NCBI GenBank assembly: GCA_964524225.1
Contig: CAZGEW010000045.1
Location: 1-11,231 of the forward strand
Direction: 5' to 3'
Source of the DNA: GCA-2688775 sp964524225
Lineage (GTDB): Archaea > Nanobdellota > Nanobdellia > Woesearchaeales > GW2011-AR4
Length of the DNA stretch: 11,231 nucleotides
The position numbers and the translations under genes were made by a program. Under the pieces are notes generated by a model that worked only from the letters and a program-made list of their open reading frames with translations, ran no database searches and was not told the DNA's origin. The first letter of the stretch is position 1. The number at the start of each line of letters is the position of its first letter. Shown in pieces: positions 6,081 through 11,231 of this stretch.

Positions 6081-6253
6081 TGAGACACATTTATAAGTGC
6101 ACCAACTGCAACAATTACACAATGAAAGAAATATGTAGTTGTGGAAATAAGAGCTTGCATATTGGAGCTTTGAAATATAAGCCAAATGACAGAATAGCTT
6201 CTTATAGAAGAAAAGCAAAACAAAGTGAATATGTTAAAAGGAGTTTAATATGA
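6080..6253 (+). CDS. nop10: H/ACA ribonucleoprotein subunit Nop10
   Basis: This 57-residue protein begins MRHIYKCTNCNNYTMKEICS. It is a core protein of H/ACA guide RNPs, which pseudouridylate rRNA together with Cbf5, L7Ae and Gar1. The N-terminal zinc ribbon contains C7/C10 and C19/C21, followed by the family's basic C-terminal region (LKYKPNDRIASYRRKAKQSE, 31-50). The second knuckle is CxC (ICSCG) where archaeal Nop10 normally has CxxC, a one-residue shortening. The ATG overlaps the aIF2-alpha stop by one base, and its TGA overlaps the next gene's ATG (ATGA), so all three are likely translationally coupled. The gene is short but its position in the conserved order and the motif match make it secure. 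Confidence 0.92.
   Translation: MRHIYKCTNCNNYTMKEICSCGNKSLHIGALKYKPNDRIASYRRKAKQSEYVKRSLI
6240..6243 (+). promoter_or_regulatory. Shine-Dalgarno site for the PAC2 gene
   Basis: GGAG ends 6 nt before the ATG at 6250, inside the end of nop10. It is the clearest ribosome-binding site in the window and fixes the PAC2 start, contrasting with the leaderless first genes. Confidence 0.55.
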
Positions 6254-7050
6254 GAGAAAATTATTGGAAAATTGTGCAATTTGTTAAGAACCCTAAACTT
6301 AATAATCCAATTTTCATTGAAGGATTGCCTGGCATAGGAAATGTAGGTAAAGTTGCTGTGGATTTCCTTATAGATGAACTCAGGGCTACAAAGCTTTATG
6401 AAATAAACTCGTATGCATTTCCACATTCTGTTTTTGTCAATGAAGACAACCTTGTCGAGCTTCCAGTTGTAGAAATATTTTACAAAAAATTAAAGTATAA
6501 CAAGGACTTATTGCTGCTTGGAGGTGATGTGCAACCAATTGATGAGGTAAGTTCTTACGAATTCTCTGAAAAAATTCTAGATATAGCCCAAAAATTTAAT
6601 GTAAATGAGGTTATTACACTAGGTGGTATAGGTCTTGCAGACATACCAAAAAAGCCAAGAGTTTATTGCACTGGAAATTCAAAAAAAATAATCGAGCGGT
6701 ACAAAAGCGAATTTGTGAGTAACAAGCTTTATGGAGTTGTAGGCCCTATAGTTGGCGTATCAGGCTTGTTGCTGGGACTGGCGTCAAAGAGGGATATAGA
6801 AGCAATCTCATTCTTAGCTGAAACATATGGTCATCCTATGTATTTGGGAATTAAGGGTGCAAAAGAGATATTGAAAGTGCTCAATAATAGATTAAGTTTG
6901 AAAATAGATGTCAACAAACTTGACAAAGAAATTAAAGACATAGAAAGTGAAATATTGAAGAAAACAGAGCAACTTACAGAGGTTACTAAGGCTATTGCAT
7001 TAAAAAAATTACAAAAAAAACTAGGAAGGGATTTGGATTACATAGGCTAA
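6250..7050 (+). CDS. PAC2-family proteasome assembly chaperone
   Basis: This 266-residue protein belongs to the archaeal PAC2/Pba family, relatives of the eukaryotic proteasome assembly chaperones PAC1-PAC2. Characteristic segments are PIFIEGLPGIGNVGKVAVDF (20-39), SYAFPHSVFVNEDNLVELP (54-72), LLLLGGDVQP and ITLGGIG. The C-terminus is a charged coiled coil (about 222-257) ending in LDYIG. The Tyr is third from the end, so this is close to, but not exactly, an HbYX proteasome-binding tail. In many archaea this gene follows nop10, as it does here with an ATGA overlap. The role is inferred from the family; some PAC2 proteins may act outside proteasome assembly. Confidence 0.85.
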   Translation: MRENYWKIVQFVKNPKLNNPIFIEGLPGIGNVGKVAVDFLIDELRATKLYEINSYAFPHSVFVNEDNLVELPVVEIFYKKLKYNKDLLLLGGDVQPIDEVSSYEFSEKILDIAQKFNVNEVITLGGIGLADIPKKPRVYCTGNSKKIIERYKSEFVSNKLYGVVGPIVGVSGLLLGLASKRDIEAISFLAETYGHPMYLGIKGAKEILKVLNNRLSLKIDVNKLDKEIKDIESEILKKTEQLTEVTKAIALKKLQKKLGRDLDYIG

Positions 7051-7058
7051 CAAAAAAG

Positions 7059-8339
7059 GTGTCAATTTTGAATTTCAAAATAAAAAAAATAAAAGCGATA
7101 GAAGTTCTAGATTCAAGAGGCAATCCAACAATTGAAGTTAATTTAATTGTAGATTCTTGCAAAGTAAAATCAATTGTGCCTAGTGGAGCCTCAACCGGAA
7201 TTCATGAAGCATTAGAGTTAAGGGATAATGATAAAAAAAGATACTATGGCAAAGGAGCTCTAAAAGCTGTGAATAATGTAAATAAAATAATAGCAAAAAA
7301 AATAGTTGGCAAAGATTGCAGAAAGCAAAGAGAAATAGATAGTATCTTAAATGAACTTGATGGAACTGAAAACAAGTCAAAGCTGGGTGCAAATGCAATT
7401 CTGGCTGTTTCCATGGCTGTATGCAAAGCAGGTGCAATTTGTTCTAAAAAAGAATTGTATTATTATATCCAAAAACTATCAAATTTAAAGAAATTAATTT
7501 TGCCAGCACCTCAAATGAATGTTATTAACAGCGGCAAGCATGCAGGAATAGAAAATGATATACAAGAGCATATGATAACGCCTATAAATTTTAAAAATTT
7601 TAGTGATGCTTTAAGAGCAGGTGTAGAAACTTACCATAATCTAAAAGGTATTTTAAATAAAAAATACGGTGTAAGAGCTACTTTGCTTGGCGATGAAGGT
7701 GGCTTTGCACCACCAATAGAAAATATTGAAGATAGGTTAAACTTGTTGCTTCAAGCAATAAAGGAAACAGGTTATGATGGCAAGATAAAGTTGGCTTTGG
7801 ATTGTGCAGCCTCTGAATTCTATGATGATAAAAATGGGAAATACACAATTCTTGATAAAAGATATGGCCAAGCTGAGTTAATAGATTTTTACAAGGAATT
7901 AATCAAAAAGTTCCCCATAGTATCAATTGAAGATGGAATGGCTCAAGATGATTGGTATGGATGGAAACTTTTTAACAAAGAGTTAGGTGACAAAATACAA
8001 ATAGTTGGAGATGATTTGCTTGTGACAAATATCATCAGGATTAGGAAAGCATTAGAAGAAAAAGCATGCAATTCTCTTTTGTTAAAGCTTAATCAGATTG
8101 GTACTGTAACAGAAGCTTTAGATGCAGCAAATTTATCATTCAAAAATAAATGGAATGTCATAGTAAGCCATAGAAGTGGCGAAACAGAAGACAGCTTTAT
8201 CGCTGATTTATGTGTTGGAATTGGAGCAAATCAATGTAAGTTTGGAGCTCCTGCAAGAGGTGAGAGAACTGCAAAATATAATAAATTATTGAGGATTGAG
8301 GAGCAGTTAGGAAATAAAGCAAAGTTTGCTAGGATTTAA
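7059..8339 (+). CDS. eno: Enolase (phosphopyruvate hydratase)
   Basis: It interconverts 2-phosphoglycerate and phosphoenolpyruvate in the cytoplasm. The 426-residue length is normal. Signature residues are all present: DSRGNPT (18-24), SGASTG loop (42-47), H161, E170, E213 in GDEGGF, metal ligands D248, E291 and D318, catalytic K343, SHRSGET with H371, and K394 in KFGAPARGERT. The start is uncertain. GTG 7059 gives the longest form, but AGGTG at 7057-7061 lies 6 nt before an in-frame TTG at 7068, a better ribosome-binding arrangement giving 423 residues. The gene follows the PAC2 gene by 8 nt and precedes the SAM hydrolase by 2 nt, so it belongs to the same transcript. ApgM, the preceding glycolytic step, is two genes downstream. 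Confidence 0.95.
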   Translation: MSILNFKIKKIKAIEVLDSRGNPTIEVNLIVDSCKVKSIVPSGASTGIHEALELRDNDKKRYYGKGALKAVNNVNKIIAKKIVGKDCRKQREIDSILNELDGTENKSKLGANAILAVSMAVCKAGAICSKKELYYYIQKLSNLKKLILPAPQMNVINSGKHAGIENDIQEHMITPINFKNFSDALRAGVETYHNLKGILNKKYGVRATLLGDEGGFAPPIENIEDRLNLLLQAIKETGYDGKIKLALDCAASEFYDDKNGKYTILDKRYGQAELIDFYKELIKKFPIVSIEDGMAQDDWYGWKLFNKELGDKIQIVGDDLLVTNIIRIRKALEEKACNSLLLKLNQIGTVTEALDAANLSFKNKWNVIVSHRSGETEDSFIADLCVGIGANQCKFGAPARGERTAKYNKLLRIEEQLGNKAKFARI

Positions 8340-8341
8340 AA

Positions 8342-9145
8342 ATGAAAAAACCTTTGATTACTCTAACAAGTGATTTTGGAGTTCAAAGCCAAGGAGTTGG
8401 CATTATGGAAGGGACTGCTTTAGAAATAAATCCAAATGCATATATTTTACATCTTATGCATGGCTTGCCAGATTTTAATTTGTTCTATGCAGCTAGAATA
8501 ATGGAAACAGTTAGCTATTTGCCTGTTGGCTATCATGTTTGTGTAGTTGACCCAGGTGTAGGCACAAAAAGAAAACCCATTATCATTAAAACTGGAAGAA
8601 ATGATTTCTTAATAGGACCGGATAATGGAGTTTTATTACCAGCAACTAGGTTTTTAGGTGGAATTAGAAAGGCTGTTGAAATAACTAACCCTAAATACAT
8701 GAGACATCCTGTATCGCCAATATTTCATGGCAGAGACATATTTGCACCAGCAGCAGCCTATCTCTCCAAAGGAGTCCAAATAGAAAAATTTGGGGAAGAA
8801 TTAAATCCAAAAGATTTAGTTAAAGCGCCTTATGAAGAAGCAACAATAAGCAACAATAAGATTAAAGCTAAGATTATATCTATTAACAAGTTTGGTTCAC
8901 TGCACTTAAACATCAGATATAGTACATGGGATAAATTGAATTTAAAAATTAATGATAGAATTAAAATTTATTTTAATGATAACTCATTAGTTTTACCATA
9001 TGTGACAACATTTGGAAATGTTAAAAAAGGACATGCCTTAATTATGAAAGATGACTATGGTAGAGTAGAGATTGCTCTAAACCAAGATTCATTTGTTAAA
9101 AAATATAAAGTTAAAATAGGAGATAATGTAATAATTCATAAGTAA
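8342..9145 (+). CDS. SAM hydrolase / SAM hydroxide adenosyltransferase (DUF62)
   Basis: This 267-residue member of the fluorinase/chlorinase-like DUF62 family converts S-adenosylmethionine and water to adenosine and methionine in characterised archaeal relatives. The N-terminal LITLTSDFG (5-13) supplies a conserved Asp (D11). The diagnostic Asp-Arg-His triad of the hydroxide-using enzymes is visible as D70 and R77 in VVDPGVGTKRKP and H129 in FHGRDIFAP; GPDNGVLLP (92-100) is also typical. The C-terminal beta domain (about 165-267) is complete. The gene starts 2 nt after the enolase stop and is probably read on the same transcript. The triad argues against a halogenase. The physiological role in archaea is not settled, and its place between two glycolytic genes gives no obvious answer. 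Confidence 0.87.
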   Translation: MKKPLITLTSDFGVQSQGVGIMEGTALEINPNAYILHLMHGLPDFNLFYAARIMETVSYLPVGYHVCVVDPGVGTKRKPIIIKTGRNDFLIGPDNGVLLPATRFLGGIRKAVEITNPKYMRHPVSPIFHGRDIFAPAAAYLSKGVQIEKFGEELNPKDLVKAPYEEATISNNKIKAKIISINKFGSLHLNIRYSTWDKLNLKINDRIKIYFNDNSLVLPYVTTFGNVKKGHALIMKDDYGRVEIALNQDSFVKKYKVKIGDNVIIHK

Positions 9146-9176
9146 AAAATTTAACAGCAAAGCTGTTAAATTTTTT
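9144..9176 (+). terminator. Perfect 15-bp hairpin ending in a T6 run, between SAM hydrolase and apgM
   Basis: The arms 9144-9158 (AAAAAATTTAACAGC) and 9162-9176 are perfect reverse complements around an AAA loop. The hairpin begins inside the TAA stop of the SAM hydrolase and ends in six Ts, 8 nt before the apgM ATG. It looks like a bacterial intrinsic terminator or attenuator. In an archaeon, oligo-T alone may terminate, so partial termination or an mRNA-processing or stability element are alternatives. No TATA box at the usual spacing is seen before apgM. Confidence 0.6.
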
Positions 9177-9184
9177 CAAATAAA

Positions 9185-10441
9185 ATGAGAAAAAATCTAT
9201 TATTTATTATACTTGATGGTGTAGGGGATGTAAGAAGTGATAAATTTGGAAATAAAACACCTTTAGAAAATGAAAATTTAAATAGCTTAAATTTTTTATC
9301 AGAAAAGGGGATTAATGGTCTTGTTTATGTAACACCCGGTATAGCGCCAGAATCAAATTCTGCAGTTCTGTCATTGCTCGGGTATCCTGCTGAAATTCAT
9401 GGTGGTAGAGGCCCGTTAGAAGCAATTGGAGCAGGAGTTAAATTTAAGGATGGTATGCTCGGCTTAAGGTGCAATTTTGCAACTTCTGATGTAGATAAGC
9501 TAATTGATAGGCGTGTTGGAAGGAATTTAACAAGCAAAGAATCAGCAAAACTTGCAAATGCCATAAACAAAAAGGTGAAATTAACAAAATGCAGTTTTAT
9601 TTTCAAAGCAAGTATAGCTCATAGAGCTGTGTTAGTTATTAAAGCAAAAGAAAAACTTTCAGCTAATATCTCCAATACTGATCCGGCTTACAAAATTAAG
9701 GATGGAATTGCTGAAGCATTGAAAGATTATCCAAAAGTTGTTATGAAATCTAAAGCTTTGGAAAATGGGGCAGAGTTAAGTGCTGACTTGCTTAATGAAT
9801 TTACAAAAAAATCACAAGAAGTTCTAGAAAAACATCCTATTAATGTAAAAAGACAAAAAAATGGAAAATTAAAAGCAAATGTAATATTATCAAGGGATGC
9901 TGGTAATGAAGTTCCAAAACTTTATAACATTTCAAAAAAATATAATAAAAAATGGGCAATTCTTGCTGACATGCCATTAGAAATTGGAATTGGAAAATTG
10001 TGCGGCATGAAGGTAATCGATTTGCCATTGCCAACATTTACTAAAAGAGATTATCCAGAAAGGGTTAAAAAAACAATTTTGGCAATGAAAAGTTTTGATT
10101 GTATTTATGTACATCTTAAAGGCCCTGACTTATTTGGGCATGATGGTGATTTTGAAGGCAAAAAAAAATCAATTGAAGAAATTGACAAATATTATTTTAA
10201 GCCATTATTTAAAAAAATTGATTTGAAAAATACAATTATATTAGTAACAGGTGACCATGCAACACCTTGTGTTTACAAAGCACATTCTGCAGAGCCTGTG
10301 CCTATAGTTATTGCTGGCTGGAATATAAAACCAGATGATGTGATAAAATTTAATGAAATGGATTGCTCACAAGGAAGCTTAGGCACTCTGAAAGGTTTAC
10401 AAGTAATGCCTAAGGTTATGGAATTGTTTAACAAAAATTAG
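9185..10441 (+). CDS. apgM: 2,3-bisphosphoglycerate-independent phosphoglycerate mutase, archaeal type
   Basis: It interconverts 3- and 2-phosphoglycerate, feeding enolase two genes upstream. The 418-residue protein is an alkaline-phosphatase-superfamily metalloenzyme of the archaeal ApgM type. LLFIILDGVGD (5-15) gives metal ligand D11. TPGIAPESNSAVLSLLGYPA (50-69) holds the likely phospho-acceptor S57. HGGRGPLEAIGAG (72-84), CNFATSD and HRAVLVIK lie in the middle domain. Further ligands are D315/H319 in KGPDLFGHDGD, D357/H358 in VTGDHATPC and H367 in KAHSAEPVPI. The segment ESNSAV differs from the more usual GSDVAH at this site. The start follows the hairpin by 8 nt and has no clear Shine-Dalgarno sequence. 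It is the last gene of the cluster and converges on the beta-helix remnant. Confidence 0.93.
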   Translation: MRKNLLFIILDGVGDVRSDKFGNKTPLENENLNSLNFLSEKGINGLVYVTPGIAPESNSAVLSLLGYPAEIHGGRGPLEAIGAGVKFKDGMLGLRCNFATSDVDKLIDRRVGRNLTSKESAKLANAINKKVKLTKCSFIFKASIAHRAVLVIKAKEKLSANISNTDPAYKIKDGIAEALKDYPKVVMKSKALENGAELSADLLNEFTKKSQEVLEKHPINVKRQKNGKLKANVILSRDAGNEVPKLYNISKKYNKKWAILADMPLEIGIGKLCGMKVIDLPLPTFTKRDYPERVKKTILAMKSFDCIYVHLKGPDLFGHDGDFEGKKKSIEEIDKYYFKPLFKKIDLKNTIILVTGDHATPCVYKAHSAEPVPIVIAGWNIKPDDVIKFNEMDCSQGSLGTLKGLQVMPKVMELFNKN

Positions 10442-10444
10442 AAA

Positions 10445-10450
10445 TTTTTT
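10445..10450 (+). terminator. T-tract after apgM
   Basis: Six T residues begin 4 nt after the apgM TAG, in the short convergent gap before the last minus-strand TGA (10455..10453). This is a plausible archaeal terminator for the cluster. Confidence 0.4.
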
Positions 10451-10452
10451 AT

Positions 10453-10716
10453 TCATCTTCCGGTTGGAGTTCTAATTTCAACCCAACTTACAGGTGTTTC
10501 CCGAACATTCACCCATCCTAGCATGATATATTTAGAGCCAACATCTCCACGCTCATTTGGTACAGGATTCCACACAGTCACCTGTGAACTGATATCCACT
10601 TCAAGGAACTCTGCAGGGTGGAGTCCATGGTGAACCGCACTAATAAATGCGCTGAGAGCGGTGATTCACCGGAATTTGGTCCGGATTTGATACGCATTAC
10701 CTTCTTTTTTCTTGCT
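10453..10716 (-). pseudogene. Stop-interrupted C-terminal continuation of the beta-helix gene
   Basis: In exactly the frame of the beta-helix gene, the sequence after its TGA (10719..10717) continues for 16 codons (SKKKEGNAYQIRTKFR), meets a second TGA (10668..10666), then runs 70 codons to a third TGA (10455..10453). The 70-codon part reads as protein, for example HPAEFLEVDISSQVTVWNPV and SKYIMLGWVNVRETPVSWVE, with the alternating pattern of beta strands. It has no usable start codon: the only Met is near residue 48. TGA ends well-conserved genes elsewhere in the window (nop10), so it is a normal stop here. The best reading is a decayed C-terminal domain; recoding of TGA or sequencing error are alternatives. 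The stretch is visibly richer in GC than the rest. Confidence 0.5.
10629..10670. repeat. GC-rich imperfect inverted repeat spanning the second in-frame TGA
   Basis: GGTGAACCGC (10629-10638) pairs with GCGG (10658-10661) plus TTCACC (10665-10670), leaving a 3-nt bulge: a 10-bp stem with a 19-nt loop. A second short stem, CCGGA/TCCGG (10669-10673 and 10680-10684), adjoins it. The second TGA of the interrupted frame lies within the right arm. The function is unknown. Confidence 0.4.
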
Positions 10717-11231
10717 TCAGTTATCAATTACTATGGTTGAATCAGGATCAACTTCAAGCACCTCAGAAGTGTCTGCAACCTCTCTCAAGTTTTCGAAATG
10801 TACATAAGAATTTTCTACTTTGATTTTACTAGTTGGTCCTAAATAAGTAAGAAAGCCTTCAAATCGAGTGCCACTATTTAAACTATTTTTAATTTGTGCT
10901 AGATAACCATTTGAGGCGGTTGACTCAAACCAAAAATTTTTAATAGTAATTCCATTAGCCCAATCAATAACCATTGCACTTTTTTGTGGGCTTGTGACAC
11001 CTTCAATGACTATATTTTCTAGATAATTTCCTTGAGAATAAACACTTGGAGTGCCTTGGATGACTAAATAAGGCTCAGGTGAGTTACCTGTCCCTCCGCT
11101 TTCTTTGAATATATTCTTTATAGTGTTAGCGTTCCCCCTAAGATATAGCAGGGTTTCAACTGGACCAGTGCTTAGGATATTGTCAACAATGATCTCTTGA
11201 GAATACTCCTCAAACATGAGCCCATACGCAG
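10717..11231 (-). CDS. Right-handed parallel beta-helix protein, C-terminal part (5' end outside window)
   Basis: The frame is open to the right edge (codons for AYGL precede the Met at 11217), so the start is probably outside the window and about 170 C-terminal residues are visible. They show short repeated strand-turn units: EIIVDNILSTG, NANTIKNIFKESGG, GNYLENIVIEGVTS, NGITIKNFWFEST and SKIKVENSYVHFENL. These have alternating Ile/Val and recurring Asn, typical of parallel beta-helix folds in pectate-lyase-like, surface-adhesin and tail-spike proteins. The frame ends ...DPDSTIVIDN at TGA, but protein-like sequence continues in frame beyond it. No catalytic motif is visible. It could be a cell-surface protein or a virus-derived spike; the sequence does not decide. 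Confidence 0.6.
   Translation of the reverse strand, partial: AYGLMFEEYSQEIIVDNILSTGPVETLLYLRGNANTIKNIFKESGGTGNSPEPYLVIQGTPSVYSQGNYLENIVIEGVTSPQKSAMVIDWANGITIKNFWFESTASNGYLAQIKNSLNSGTRFEGFLTYLGPTSKIKVENSYVHFENLREVADTSEVLEVDPDSTIVIDN

Noticed and set aside
10454..10633. Open plus-strand frame in the GC-rich right-end region
   Set aside because: It is the complement of the minus-strand frame, has no good start, and the minus frame is continuous with the beta-helix gene and reads more like protein.
10586..10700. Short minus-strand frame starting MRIKSGPNSGESPL
   Set aside because: About 38 codons in a different frame from the beta-helix and its tail; composition is not convincing and no ribosome-binding site or promoter supports it.
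1..11231. CRISPR arrays, tRNA/rRNA genes, insertion sequences, alternative genetic code
   Set aside because: No regularly spaced repeats, no tRNA-like cloverleaf or rRNA stretches, and no transposase frame seen by eye. TGA ends conserved genes at expected lengths, so the standard code applies.

Overview
The window is archaeal. The evidence is gene content found only in Archaea (and in part eukaryotes): ribosomal proteins L44e and S27e, aIF2-alpha, the H/ACA protein Nop10, a PAC2-type proteasome chaperone, a GINS replication subunit, a TrmB-type regulator and the archaeal form of cofactor-independent phosphoglycerate mutase. Most of the DNA is very AT-rich, the proteins are lysine- and isoleucine-rich, and seven promoter-proximal genes have an archaeal TATA box 26-29 nt upstream of the start codon. 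This suggests a small-genome, AT-rich lineage such as DPANN (Woese-/Pace-/Nanoarchaeota-like), but that placement is inference.

Layout, left to right. (1) Positions 1-780, minus strand: a minimal nucleotidyltransferase followed, with an ATGA overlap, by a small Trp-rich protein that runs off the left edge; the pair is arranged like a toxin-antitoxin module. (2) 957-1607, plus: Gins51. (3) 1620-3231: a TrmB-family regulator (minus) divergent from a secreted protein (plus) that looks like a bacterial outer-membrane beta-barrel. Their shared intergenic DNA holds a perfect 10-7-10 palindrome between the two TATA boxes and a second inverted repeat over the barrel gene's start. (4) 3308-3616: rpl44e, with its own promoter. 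(5) 3627-5006, minus: a GT-C (family 39-like) membrane glycosyltransferase, separating rpl44e from rps27e. (6) 5103-10441, plus: a tight seven-gene cluster, rps27e - aIF2-alpha - nop10 - PAC2 - enolase - SAM hydrolase (DUF62) - apgM. The first five-gene part (with L44e) is the familiar archaeal translation cluster; the last part adds two consecutive glycolytic/gluconeogenic enzymes. nop10 (57 codons) lies at 6080-6253. (7) 10453-11231, minus: the C-terminal part of a parallel beta-helix protein running in from the right edge, followed in the same reading frame, after two in-frame TGA codons, by about 70 more codons of protein-like sequence. I read this as a decayed or recoded C-terminal extension.

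How the genes work together: region 6 couples translation initiation, ribosome and rRNA pseudouridylation factors, proteasome assembly and lower glycolysis in one transcription direction. Enolase and ApgM catalyse adjacent steps (3-PG to 2-PG to PEP). The regulator/barrel pair is a self-contained regulatory module. The most unexpected items are the beta-barrel with a bacterial-style signal peptide and C-terminal Phe in an archaeal setting, its operator architecture, and the TGA-interrupted beta-helix tail.
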